Below, in pieces: positions 1 to 8,861 of a DNA stretch of 64,000 bases. Each line of letters opens with the position of its first letter. Positions within the stretch are counted from its first letter, which is position 1. Origin of the DNA: Gracilimonas sp. (GTDB taxonomy: Bacteria > Bacteroidota > Rhodothermia > Balneolales > Balneolaceae). The stretch lies in NCBI RefSeq assembly GCF_017641085.1, contig NZ_JAEPPI010000001.1:310001-374000 (forward strand), read 5' to 3'. The notes below the pieces were generated by a model. It did not search any database, had not been told where the DNA came from, and was given only the letters and a program-made list of their open reading frames with translations. The position numbers and the translations under genes were made by a program.

Positions 1-2
1 TT

Positions 3-1499
3 ATCCCACCTCGCGAAAGTACCGTGTCGGTTCAGGGGCAAATTCGTAGGCCAGCGATTTATGAAATGAAACCTGATGAGGGACTAAGTCAGCTTATCGA
101 GTTTGCCGGTGGAGTGAAGTCCGAAGCCTATGGAGACCGTTTTCAGATTAGCAGAGTGATACCTATTGAGCAGAGAGAGGATCCAAGCTTTGCCCGGCAA
201 ATAATTGATTATCCGCTTAAGGAGGTCTTATCCGGAGAAAGAGAAGTTAAGCTCTTTGATCAGGATAAAGTTCGGATGTTCAAGATATCAGAAGTATCTG
301 ATGACTATGTGCAGATTACAGGGTTAGTAAATCAACCAGGAATTTATGAGCTTTCTGAAAAAATAAGGACAATCAGAGACCTGATCTTAGCCGCAGACAG
401 TTTGCGAGACGACGCCTTTTTAGGAAGAGCCATACTTACCCGAACCAATGATGACTCGACCACCACGGTGTTTAGTGTTGACCTTCAGGCATTGATTGAA
501 AATGAAGGCTTAAGCCAAAATATAACGCTACAAAAAAGAGATCAGCTTCAGGTTTTTAGAAATACCGTTGAGCTCATTGATCAGAGATATGTGAATATAA
601 CCGGAGAGGTGAGTAATCCCGGCCGCTACAAATACAGCGAGAACATGAGCCTGGAAGATTTGATATTAAAGGCCGGCGGATTTACCGAAGCTGCTTACAT
701 TGGGGATTCAGAAATCACCCGGTCAGAGAAAACGCCGAGTAAAAACATGCTCACCAGTAAACTCACACATGAGTTGACTTCAGATTCAGAAAAGAAAGAT
801 GATTTTTATTCTGTGGAACATTTCTGGCCTATTCTTGATAACGCCAAAACATTTGATCTTCAACACAGAGATCAGGTGTACATCCGACGAAACCCACGCT
901 TTAATGAACAGCGGTTTATATCTATTGAAGGAGAAGTTGAATTTCCCGGCACCTATACCATTCTTTCTGAAAATGAGAGGCTTTCAACGGTAATAGAGAG
1001 AGCCGGAGGCCTAACCAGGGAGGCTTATGCCGCAGGGGCGAGGTTATTCAGGGGTGATCGGGAAGTAATAATTAACCTTCGGGAATTACTCCAGGGAGAT
1101 AGAACCCAGGAAATTTTTGTAAAGTCTGGTGATTCCATCCGGGTACCCCAAATTCCGAATACCGTTTTGGTATCAGGAAATGTTGCTCTTGACGGTTACA
1201 TCAAATTCAAAGACGGAGAGCGTTTAACCTACTACTTAGACCAAGCCGGGGGCATGCAGCAAGACAGTTATAAATACGTTCAGCTCACACAAGCCAACGG
1301 CGCCATATACCAGGTTAGGCGAAAAGGATGGTTCAAGCAAAATCCCAAAGTTGAGGATGGTGCACGCATCAACGTGATTTATGAGGCGCCCGAGCCAGAA
1401 TCTGAAAAACAGAGTGCGGGAGAAATTTTGCAAAAATCTGTTGCCACACTTACCAGCGCATTGACTATTATTATACTTGCAGAAAGAGCTTTTAATTAG
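3..1499 (+). CDS. SLBB-repeat polysaccharide export protein (5'-truncated)
   Basis: This is the C-terminal part of a polysaccharide-export outer-membrane protein. The frame is open to the left edge, so the real start is outside the window; the GTG at 24 sits inside a SLBB repeat and is not a credible start. Five SLBB-type repeats are visible, opening at VSVQGQI, VQITGLV, VNITGEV, ISIEGEV and VLVSGNV, each followed by a G-x-Y-like turn and usually an AGG core. A hydrophobic segment near the C-terminus (LTSALTIIILAERAF) resembles the closing helix of Wza-type proteins. Such proteins form the periplasmic and outer-membrane channel for capsule or exopolysaccharide. The next gene starts 17 bases downstream on the same strand, so it may be co-transcribed with the sulfate genes. 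The family is clear; the exported glycan is unknown. Confidence 0.88.
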   Translation: MPPRESTVSVQGQIRRPAIYEMKPDEGLSQLIEFAGGVKSEAYGDRFQISRVIPIEQREDPSFARQIIDYPLKEVLSGEREVKLFDQDKVRMFKISEVSDDYVQITGLVNQPGIYELSEKIRTIRDLILAADSLRDDAFLGRAILTRTNDDSTTTVFSVDLQALIENEGLSQNITLQKRDQLQVFRNTVELIDQRYVNITGEVSNPGRYKYSENMSLEDLILKAGGFTEAAYIGDSEITRSEKTPSKNMLTSKLTHELTSDSEKKDDFYSVEHFWPILDNAKTFDLQHRDQVYIRRNPRFNEQRFISIEGEVEFPGTYTILSENERLSTVIERAGGLTREAYAAGARLFRGDREVIINLRELLQGDRTQEIFVKSGDSIRVPQIPNTVLVSGNVALDGYIKFKDGERLTYYLDQAGGMQQDSYKYVQLTQANGAIYQVRRKGWFKQNPKVEDGARINVIYEAPEPESEKQSAGEILQKSVATLTSALTIIILAERAFN

Positions 1500-1516
1500 T
1501 TAATGAGTATTTATAT

Positions 1517-3286
1517 ATGACAATTGAAGGAATTGCGGTATTGTGTGTAATTCTGATTTGTTTAATCCTATTAGTCAGCACAACAGTATCAGTTGATATC
1601 GTTTTATTTGGGGGGCTTGCTGTTCTCTTTATTTCAGGTATTATCCCCGCTGAGCAGGCACTTTCCGGGTTTTCTAATGAAGGGATGCTTACCGTAGGGG
1701 CATTGTATATTGTTGCGGCCGGGCTTAAAGAAACCGGTGCCATTCACTTCATAGTGCAAAAAGTGATGGGCAACGCCCGAACGGTTAAGACGGCACAATT
1801 ACGGATTATGAGTCCGGTTATGGTGATGAGTGCCTTCCTGAATAACACACCTATTGTTGCATCATTTATACCCGCCTTGGAACGCTGGAGCCGAATTTCT
1901 CAAATTCCTGTGTCCAAAATACTAATCCCGCTAAGTTACGCTGCTATCCTGGGCGGCACCTGCACACTTATAGGTACAAGTACCAACCTGATTCTAAATG
2001 GATTGATGATTGAAGAGGCTTCTACCCGTGCAATCGGAATTCTGGAACCGGCGCTTATTGGAATTCCCTGCGCAATAGCCGGTTTTATCTACCTTGTGAT
2101 CTTTGGGGATAAACTGCTGCCGGAAAGGGGCTCCAGTATGGACACTTTTCAGGATCCCCGAGAGTACACCATTGAGATGATTGTGAAAGACAGTACGGCA
2201 TTGTCCGGAAAAACCATTGAAGATGCCGGTTTAAGAAACCTTCCGGGTTTATTCCTGATTGAAATCCAACGAAATGGTCGGGCAATTCCTGCTCCTGGGC
2301 CCTATGAAAAGCTGAGAGGGGAAGACCGGTTAATTTTTACAGGTATCGTAGATTCGATTATCGACCTGCAACAGATTACAGGATTAGAGCCTGCTACCAA
2401 CCAGGTTTTTAAATTGAATGCTCCCAGAAATGAGCGCAAGATGATTGAGGCGGTGGTTTCAAGATCAAATCCATTGATGGGGAGAACCATAAGAGACGGA
2501 AACTTCAGAGACCGATATGATGCCGTTGTTTTGGCGGTGTCTCGGAGTGGGGAGCGCATCAACGAAAAAATCGGGGATATCACACTCAAGAGCGGTGATG
2601 TGTTGTTGCTGGAGGCGCATCCGAATTTTGTGCAAAAATATAGAAATGCCAACGACTTTTACCTGGTAAGTTCCATAGAAGATTCTTCTCCGGTGACCTA
2701 TGAGAAAGCCTGGGTGGCTGCGCTTTCCCTCTTAGGTATGGTTGTGCTGGCTGCAACAGGGATTCTCAGCATGCTTCAGGCGGCTATTTTTGCTGGTGGA
2801 CTTTTACTCGTTACAAAGTGCTTCAGGTACACAACAGCGCTCGAAAGTGTGGATTGGCGGGTGTTGATTGCGATAGCTTCAGCATTAGGTCTTGGAAGCG
2901 CTCTGCAATACACTGGTGTAGCCGAACAATTGGCGACCAATCTATTATCCTTCGCTGAAAATGATCCCACACTTGCACTTTTACTGACCTACCTTGCCAC
3001 CTGGCTACTAACGGAAATGATTACCAACAATGCGGCCGCTGTGTTGATATTTCCAATCGCTTTATCACTTGCACAGTCGATGGGGGTAGATTTCATGCCT
3101 TTTGCGATGGTCATGATTATAGCTGCCTCCTCCAGTTTCTCAACGCCTATTGGGTATCAGACCAACCTGATGGTGTACGGCCCAGGCGGATATAAATTCA
3201 CCGACTTTGCCAGAATAGGCCTCCCTTTAAATTTGATCGTAGCCACAATAGCCGTATCTTTAATACCATACATTTGGAGTTTTTAA
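1517..3286 (+). CDS. SLC13-family permease with central TrkA-C domains, probable sulfate transporter
   Basis: A 589-residue inner-membrane permease. Hydrophobic helices fill residues 1-200 and 390-589. The middle (about 215-375) is soluble and holds two TrkA-C (RCK-C) domains, seen as repeated segments of the type LSGKTIEDAGLRN and LMGRTIRDGNFRD. This split layout is typical of SLC13/DASS members annotated as sodium:sulfate symporters. The paired N-terminal AFLNNTPIVA and C-terminal MITNNAAAVLIFP segments are the expected substrate and sodium hairpins. The neighbours are cysQ, cysD and cysNC, which makes sulfate the likely substrate. The family assignment is strong; the substrate rests on context, since relatives can carry dicarboxylates or other anions. 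Confidence 0.88.
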   Translation: MTIEGIAVLCVILICLILLVSTTVSVDIVLFGGLAVLFISGIIPAEQALSGFSNEGMLTVGALYIVAAGLKETGAIHFIVQKVMGNARTVKTAQLRIMSPVMVMSAFLNNTPIVASFIPALERWSRISQIPVSKILIPLSYAAILGGTCTLIGTSTNLILNGLMIEEASTRAIGILEPALIGIPCAIAGFIYLVIFGDKLLPERGSSMDTFQDPREYTIEMIVKDSTALSGKTIEDAGLRNLPGLFLIEIQRNGRAIPAPGPYEKLRGEDRLIFTGIVDSIIDLQQITGLEPATNQVFKLNAPRNERKMIEAVVSRSNPLMGRTIRDGNFRDRYDAVVLAVSRSGERINEKIGDITLKSGDVLLLEAHPNFVQKYRNANDFYLVSSIEDSSPVTYEKAWVAALSLLGMVVLAATGILSMLQAAIFAGGLLLVTKCFRYTTALESVDWRVLIAIASALGLGSALQYTGVAEQLATNLLSFAENDPTLALLLTYLATWLLTEMITNNAAAVLIFPIALSLAQSMGVDFMPFAMVMIIAASSSFSTPIGYQTNLMVYGPGGYKFTDFARIGLPLNLIVATIAVSLIPYIWSF

Positions 3287-3302
3287 AAGATAATCAGAGT
3301 TG

Positions 3303-4076
3303 ATGCTTAACCAAGTCATTAAGACGGCAGAAGAGGCAGGAAAAAAAATATTAGAGTTTTACCAGACGGATGTTGAAGTCATCACTAAAGACGATGACTC
3401 ACCGCTTACCAAAGCCGATCTGGCAGCGCATCATATAATCGTGGATGCCCTTAAAGAGATTGATCCCGGAACCCCAATAATATCAGAAGAATCCGGTATT
3501 CCTGATTTCCGGCAAAGAAAAGAATGGAACCGGTTTTGGCTGGTAGACCCACTGGACGGCACGAAAGAGTTCATCAAAAAGAACGGCGAGTTTACCGTTA
3601 ACATCGCTTTGCTTGAAGATGGGAAGCCCATTCTTGGCGTGGTTTATGTGCCGGCAAAGGATGTCATGTACTATGCTGAACAAAGCATAGGAGCATTTAA
3701 GAAAGAAGCAGACAAAGAAGCCGAAAAGCTGGAAAGCGATTCGTTTGCAAAACCGGGAGAAGCAAGAATTGTGGTAAGTCGCTCTCACGGTGATGACCAA
3801 ACAGCTAAAAAGCTTTCCGGGATCGGGATAAAAGTTATAGAAGAGGTTCCTTCCGGAAGTTCAATCAAATTTTGCCTGGTTGCAGAGGGGAAAGCGGATT
3901 TATATCCGCGCCTGGGACCAACCATGGAATGGGATACCGCGGCAGCTGATGCCATTTACCGGTATTCATCCAAAAACGGCGAAAAATACTCACCATTGGT
4001 GTACAACAAAGAATCCCTTAAAAATCCTTATTTTCTATTGGGATTAAACGAACATGTTGATGTCGAGAGTTTATAA
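3303..4076 (+). CDS. cysQ: 3'(2'),5'-bisphosphate nucleotidase CysQ
   Basis: CysQ hydrolyses 3'-phosphoadenosine 5'-phosphate (PAP), the inhibitory by-product of PAPS use, to AMP and phosphate. It belongs to the lithium-sensitive inositol monophosphatase fold. The metal-binding signatures are visible: EESG near residue 62, DPLDGTKEF near 81-89, and EWDTAAADA towards the C-terminus. The length of 257 residues is normal. I chose the ATG at 3303 over the TTG one codon upstream. It lies 16 bases after the permease gene and ahead of cysD, so it belongs to the same sulfate-activation unit. Confidence 0.93.
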   Translation: MLNQVIKTAEEAGKKILEFYQTDVEVITKDDDSPLTKADLAAHHIIVDALKEIDPGTPIISEESGIPDFRQRKEWNRFWLVDPLDGTKEFIKKNGEFTVNIALLEDGKPILGVVYVPAKDVMYYAEQSIGAFKKEADKEAEKLESDSFAKPGEARIVVSRSHGDDQTAKKLSGIGIKVIEEVPSGSSIKFCLVAEGKADLYPRLGPTMEWDTAAADAIYRYSSKNGEKYSPLVYNKESLKNPYFLLGLNEHVDVESL

Positions 4077-4122
4077 GAAAGCCTGACCATCAGAAAAATT
4101 TACATTATACTTTTTTAGAAAA

Positions 4123-5031
4123 ATGAGTGAAAAAAGATCACATTCACATCTTAAAGAACTGGAAGACGAAGGAATTTATGTTATGAGAGAAGTGGCGGCT
4201 CAGTTTGAGCGGCCAGTCTTGCTTTTCTCCGGTGGAAAGGATTCTATAGTTATGTTTCACCTGGCTCTGAAAGCTTTTCATCCGGGCAAGGTACCCTTCC
4301 CGTTAATGCATATTGATACGGGCCACAACTTCCCCGAAACCATTGAATTCAGAGACAAGCTTGTTGAGAAGTACGATGTGGAGTTGATTGTTGGGAGCGT
4401 TCAAAAATCTATTGATGAAGGACGGGTTGAAGAAGAAACAGGACCCGATGCCAGCCGAAATGCCCTTCAAACAACCACACTCCTGGATACTCTGAAAGAA
4501 TATCAGGTGGATGCTGCTTTAGGTGGTGGACGTCGTGATGAAGAAAAAGCTCGGGCAAAAGAGCGGTTCTTCTCCCACCGGGATGTTTTCGGCCAATGGG
4601 ATCCGAAGAATCAACGACCTGAACTTTGGAATCTGTTCAACGGTCGGAAGAATCCGGGCGAAAACTTCAGAGTCTTTCCGTTGAGTAACTGGACGGAAAT
4701 GGATGTATGGCAGTACATTGCACAGGAAGAGATTGACATTCCGGAACTCTACTTTGCCCACGAGCGAGAAGTTTTTAATCGTCGTGGAGTATGGCTTGCC
4801 GACACGGATTTTGTAAACCGAATGGAAGAAGAAGAGTTGGAAACGAAGACCGTACGTTTCAGAACTATCGGGGATGCCACGTGTACCGGTGCGGTATTAT
4901 CGGATGCATCAAACATGGAAGAGATCATTCAGGAAGTGGCTTCTGCCCGACAAACGGAACGCGGAAATCGCCACGATGACAAGCGCAGCGAAACCGCAAT
5001 GGAAGACCGAAAACGTCAGGGATACTTCTAA
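4123..5031 (+). CDS. cysD: Sulfate adenylyltransferase subunit 2 (CysD)
   Basis: CysD is the catalytic PP-loop subunit of ATP sulfurylase. It forms adenosine 5'-phosphosulfate (APS) from ATP and sulfate, driven by GTP hydrolysis in CysN. The PP-loop motif FSGGKDS is at about residues 35-41, followed by the MHIDTGHNFPETIEFRD segment typical of CysD. The conserved GGRRDEEKARAKER and VFPLSNWTEMDVWQYI blocks are also present. At 302 residues it is full length. It precedes cysNC by 53 bases on the same strand. Confidence 0.96.
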   Translation: MSEKRSHSHLKELEDEGIYVMREVAAQFERPVLLFSGGKDSIVMFHLALKAFHPGKVPFPLMHIDTGHNFPETIEFRDKLVEKYDVELIVGSVQKSIDEGRVEEETGPDASRNALQTTTLLDTLKEYQVDAALGGGRRDEEKARAKERFFSHRDVFGQWDPKNQRPELWNLFNGRKNPGENFRVFPLSNWTEMDVWQYIAQEEIDIPELYFAHEREVFNRRGVWLADTDFVNRMEEEELETKTVRFRTIGDATCTGAVLSDASNMEEIIQEVASARQTERGNRHDDKRSETAMEDRKRQGYF

Positions 5032-5084
5032 GCCATCCAAACACCATCCACTAAGAATACTGAACAACGAATTTTATTTCTCAA

Positions 5085-7016
5085 ATGAGCGAAAGCAACG
5101 GAAAATCGAACAACCCGAACACTGACAATAAATACCTGGATATGGATCTGCTCCGGTTTACAACAGCCGGAAGTGTGGATGACGGAAAAAGTACGCTGAT
5201 CGGGCGGCTTTTTTATGATTCCAAATCCATTTTTGAAGATCAGATGGAGGCCATCGAAAAGTCCAGCAAAAGCAGTGGGGAAGAAGATGTAAACCTTGCC
5301 CTGCTCACTGATGGGTTGAAAGCTGAGCGAGAGCAAAAAATCACCATCGATGTTGCTTACCGCTATTTTGCGACTCCCAAAAGAAAATTTATTATCGCGG
5401 ATACGCCGGGTCATACCCAGTACACCCGAAATATGGTAACCGGAGCTTCAACAGCTGATTTGGCAATTATCCTGGTTGACGCATCCAAAGGACTATTGAC
5501 TCAATCCCGCCGGCATGCGTTTATCTCATCACTCCTTAGAATCCCTCACTTGGTGGTGGCTGTTAATAAAATGGACTTGGTTGGCTATGATGAGAAAGTG
5601 TTCAATGAAATCGTAAGTGAGTTCAGAAGCTTTGCCAAGAAGCTGAATGTAAGCGATATCACCTATATCCCGATTTCCGCGCTGAAAGGGGATAACGTTG
5701 TCGATAAAAGTGAAAATACAAATTGGTATAACGGCTCTACACTATTGCACCATCTGGAAACTGTAAAAGTAGATGCTTCTGACAACATTGTAGATTTCCG
5801 TTTTCCGGTGCAGTACGTAATTCGTCCGAATCAGAACTTCAGGGGCTTTTCCGGAAGAGTTGCTTCAGGCCATGTTCGTCCGGGCGATGAAATTACGGTA
5901 TTGCCATCCGGCCTTTCATCCAAAGTGAAGAGAATTGTGACCCGGGACGAAGATCTGGAGATTGCCTACCCGGGCGATTCCATAACGTTGACTATTGAAG
6001 ACGAGATTGATACCAGCCGTGGCGATATGATTGTTCGGAAGAATAACGTACCGGCCGTCAGCAATGAGTTTGAGGCCTATATTTGCTGGATGAACGAGAA
6101 GGATATGGAGCTGAATAAGCAATATGTTCTGCAGCACACCACCCGAACGGTTCAGGTTTTTATGGAAGATCTGCTTTACCGAATGAATGTGGATTCTCTG
6201 ACCCGCGAAGATGCCAACAAATTGGGACTGAATGAAATTGGACGGGTAAAGCTGAAAACCAGTCAGCCTATTTTCTACGATCCTTACCAGGTGAACCAGA
6301 AAACGGGAAGTTTTATCATTATTGATCCTGCGACCAACGTGACCATTGGAGCCGGGATGATCCGTGCGGGGTCTACAGAATCGAAGTCGCCGAAAGACAC
6401 ATCTGAAGCGGGTATTAAAAGCAAACAAACCCGACAGAAGTCTCCGAATGTAGTTTGGGAACCGTGGAATATTCCCCGGGAAGAACGGGAAAAGAGAAAC
6501 GGTCATAAAGCAAGTTTACTGTGGTTTACCGGGATTTCGGGAGCTGGTAAGAGTACCATTGCCAAGGAGCTCGAAAGAAAGCTCTGGGAAAACGGTAAGC
6601 AAACGGTGCTCCTGGATGGAGACCAGGTTCGCCATGGTTTAAATGGTGATCTTGGATTTAGTGCTGCTGACCGAACCGAGAATATCCGCCGCGTTGGTGA
6701 AGTAGCCCGTTTATTCTATGAGCACGGAAATATTGTGATTTGCACATTCGTATCTCCGTATTCCAAAGACAGGGAAGCAGCTAAGCAATTATTCCCGGAA
6801 GGAGACTTCAAGGAAGTTCATATTACCTGCGACCCAAAGACAGCTCAGGAACGAGATCCGAAAGGCTTGTACAAAAAGGCTCAGGAAGGCGAAATCTCCG
6901 GCCTAACAGGCTATGATGCAGATTACGAGGTATCCGATGATCCAGCTTTAACTATCGACACAGATTCAATGTCGGTGGATGAGGCCGTTGAGGAGATTCT
7001 TAAAATTATTGAGTAA
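5085..7016 (+). CDS. cysNC: Bifunctional sulfate adenylyltransferase subunit 1 / APS kinase (CysN-CysC fusion)
   Basis: A 643-residue fusion with an EF-Tu-like CysN GTPase at residues 1-440 and an APS kinase (CysC) at about 465-643. The GTPase motifs are GSVDDGKST (29-37), DTPGH (106-110) and NKMD (161-164). The kinase has its own P-loop, GISGAGKST (483-491), followed by the DGDQVRHGLN and ENIRRVGEVA segments. With CysD it makes APS and then PAPS in one polypeptide, as in NodQ-type enzymes. It is the last gene of the block. PAPS may feed sulfotransferases or assimilatory reduction; neither is encoded in view. Confidence 0.96.
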   Translation: MSESNGKSNNPNTDNKYLDMDLLRFTTAGSVDDGKSTLIGRLFYDSKSIFEDQMEAIEKSSKSSGEEDVNLALLTDGLKAEREQKITIDVAYRYFATPKRKFIIADTPGHTQYTRNMVTGASTADLAIILVDASKGLLTQSRRHAFISSLLRIPHLVVAVNKMDLVGYDEKVFNEIVSEFRSFAKKLNVSDITYIPISALKGDNVVDKSENTNWYNGSTLLHHLETVKVDASDNIVDFRFPVQYVIRPNQNFRGFSGRVASGHVRPGDEITVLPSGLSSKVKRIVTRDEDLEIAYPGDSITLTIEDEIDTSRGDMIVRKNNVPAVSNEFEAYICWMNEKDMELNKQYVLQHTTRTVQVFMEDLLYRMNVDSLTREDANKLGLNEIGRVKLKTSQPIFYDPYQVNQKTGSFIIIDPATNVTIGAGMIRAGSTESKSPKDTSEAGIKSKQTRQKSPNVVWEPWNIPREEREKRNGHKASLLWFTGISGAGKSTIAKELERKLWENGKQTVLLDGDQVRHGLNGDLGFSAADRTENIRRVGEVARLFYEHGNIVICTFVSPYSKDREAAKQLFPEGDFKEVHITCDPKTAQERDPKGLYKKAQEGEISGLTGYDADYEVSDDPALTIDTDSMSVDEAVEEILKIIE

Positions 7017-7018
7017 AT

Positions 7019-7049
7019 AAAAAAGGGAAACACAAAGCTTGTGTTTCCC
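7019..7049 (-). terminator. Rho-independent terminator of the betaine-transport genes
   Basis: An 11-bp perfect inverted repeat (7025-7035 with 7039-7049, three-base loop) lies between two convergent genes. Read on the minus strand the stem is followed by six T residues (7024-7019), the canonical tail, so it mainly ends transcripts from the transporter operon. On the plus strand the tail is weak. Confidence 0.85.
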
Positions 7050-7080
7050 CATTCTTTGGTTTTCAGAAATCAGGTGCTGT

Positions 7081-7983
7081 TTACATTTCTGATTCCATAT
7101 TTCCTTCCGGAATCCAGTCAGCTATTACCTCTTCATTGTTGGCTAACCATTCCTTAGCAACTACTTCATTTGATTCGTCTGATTCATTGATTTGAACCAT
7201 TAGGTCAGCCAGTTCTGCATCGGTCAGATGCATGTTAGACAGAAAAGTGGCCAGTTCCGGTTTATCTTCCTGAAGGTCTTTACGGCCCATAATGTGGATA
7301 CTTCCGGTTTTCCATTTCATCATGTCTTCGTCTTGCTCAAGAAACTTGAGGTCGAAGCTTCCAAACATCCAATGGGGTTTCCAGCCGGTTACTACGATCG
7401 GTTCTTGATTCTCATAAGCTTTCTTCAAAGCTGAGGTCATTGCCGGTCCGCTTGATTGTACCAGCTCATAATCAAGATTATAGTCTTCAATTACCTCATT
7501 GGTTGTTTTCATGATTCCGGCACCGGCGTCAATTCCGGTAATCTCACCGTTGAATTTATCACTGACAGCATTCAGCTCAGAGATTTTATCGATCTCAACA
7601 TAAGTTGGTACTACCAGGCCGCTTTGGGTTCCCTCATAAACGGTTCCCAGATCAATGATGTCTTCCTGGTATTGCTCAACGTAATCTGCGTGCAGGGTGG
7701 GCAGCCAGGTTTCCATAAAAGCATCGGCATCGCCATTGGCTACGGCTGTGTAAGCAGGACCTACACCGGCTGATGTAATTTCAACCTCATAGCCCATCTT
7801 GTCTTCCAGTACTACTTTAGCAAGATTTGTGTAAGCAATCCCTTCCGCCCAGTTTACATATACCAAGTCGGCTGTTTTTGATTCATTTTCTGATTTTTGA
7901 CTACACGCGGTAATCAGTCCAAAAGCCAGGACGAATATCCCCAGCTTAGATAGCATGTTCCATATTCTGTTATTCGTTCTCAT
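7081..7983 (-). CDS. opuAC: Glycine betaine/proline ABC transporter substrate-binding lipoprotein
   Basis: The binding-protein component of an OpuA/ProU-type transporter. The N-terminus carries a lipoprotein signal with the lipobox LITAC at about residues 23-27; a second possible start is the Met at residue 10. The mature part is an OpuAC fold. Tryptophans expected in the aromatic cage that holds quaternary ammonium compounds are visible in YVNWAEG, METWLPTLH and VTGWKPHWMF. It is the last of four collinear minus-strand genes and ends just before a strong terminator. The ligand could be glycine betaine, proline betaine or choline; sequence alone does not separate them. Confidence 0.9.
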   Translation of the reverse strand: MRTNNRIWNMLSKLGIFVLAFGLITACSQKSENESKTADLVYVNWAEGIAYTNLAKVVLEDKMGYEVEITSAGVGPAYTAVANGDADAFMETWLPTLHADYVEQYQEDIIDLGTVYEGTQSGLVVPTYVEIDKISELNAVSDKFNGEITGIDAGAGIMKTTNEVIEDYNLDYELVQSSGPAMTSALKKAYENQEPIVVTGWKPHWMFGSFDLKFLEQDEDMMKWKTGSIHIMGRKDLQEDKPELATFLSNMHLTDAELADLMVQINESDESNEVVAKEWLANNEEVIADWIPEGNMESEM

Positions 7984-8034
7984 GGTTCTTTTGGTTTGAT
8001 GTTATGGTTCTGTTTCTGTTTATATCTTAAATTC

Positions 8035-8859
8035 TTATCCTGAAGAAGCTCCTAACGATTGGGTGACTCTGTCCAAAAACACAGCCAGTATTACAATAGC
8101 CAGACCGCCTTCAAATCCCAGCCCGATATCCAGCTGCTGGAGGCCTGTAACCACAGGTTGACCTAATCCACCGGCGCCAATCAAGGCAGCGATTACTACC
8201 ATCGATAAAGCCAGCATAATGGTTTGGTTTACTCCCGCAAGGATAGTGGGAAGGGCAACGGGCAGTTCCACTTTCAAAAGCATTTGTTTGGAATCGGAGC
8301 CAAAAGCCAGGGCTGCTTCCCTGATTTCCTCCGGTACCTGCCGGATTCCCAAATTCGTGAGTCGCACAGCCGGTGGCATAGCAAAAATGAGCGTAGCAAT
8401 CACTCCCGGCACCTGACCTAATCCAAAAAATAAAACAGCCGGAATCAGGTACACAAAGGCGGGCATGGTCTGCATAAAATCCAAGATCGGACGAACAACC
8501 TTTTCCACTGTCTTACTTTTAGAAGCCCAGATTCCGAGTGGAATACCAATCAGTAAAGCGATAACCACCGCGGTGATGATCAAAGCCAGCGTCTCCATGG
8601 TTCCGTCCCACATATCCATTCCCTCAATAACGAGCAGACCGAGAACGGTGAAAATCCCAACTCCCTTTCCTGATACATACCAGGCAAGGGCACTGAACAG
8701 CACAATCATTATGATGGGGTGGGGAAATAAAAGCAGGTTTTCAATCCCGACCAGAAAAGAGTCAACCACCAGGGTGACAAGGTCAAAGAAACCGCTCAGG
8801 TTATCGGTCAGCCAGTTGATTGCAAACTCAAATGCATCTCCAACAGGTAGATCAAACAT
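8035..8859 (-). CDS. opuAB: Glycine betaine ABC transporter permease (ProW/OpuAB type)
   Basis: The membrane component of the betaine importer: 274 residues with an amphipathic N-terminal region and about six to seven hydrophobic helices. The permease signature that contacts the ATPase is seen as EAALAFGSDSKQMLL near residue 180. The stop codon of the ATPase gene is three bases upstream of this start, which implies translational coupling. Family and role are secure; the substrate follows from the binding protein and from the CBS domains of the ATPase. Confidence 0.92.
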   Translation of the reverse strand: MFDLPVGDAFEFAINWLTDNLSGFFDLVTLVVDSFLVGIENLLLFPHPIIMIVLFSALAWYVSGKGVGIFTVLGLLVIEGMDMWDGTMETLALIITAVVIALLIGIPLGIWASKSKTVEKVVRPILDFMQTMPAFVYLIPAVLFFGLGQVPGVIATLIFAMPPAVRLTNLGIRQVPEEIREAALAFGSDSKQMLLKVELPVALPTILAGVNQTIMLALSMVVIAALIGAGGLGQPVVTGLQQLDIGLGFEGGLAIVILAVFLDRVTQSLGASSG

Positions 8860-8861
8860 AT

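Noticed and set aside
5916-6506. 196-codon open frame antisense to cysNC
   Set aside because: Shadow of the GTPase and linker; no independent evidence.
7984-8034. Possible riboswitch or attenuator in the opuAB-opuAC gap
   Set aside because: Only 51 bases, no stable stem and no T-tract.
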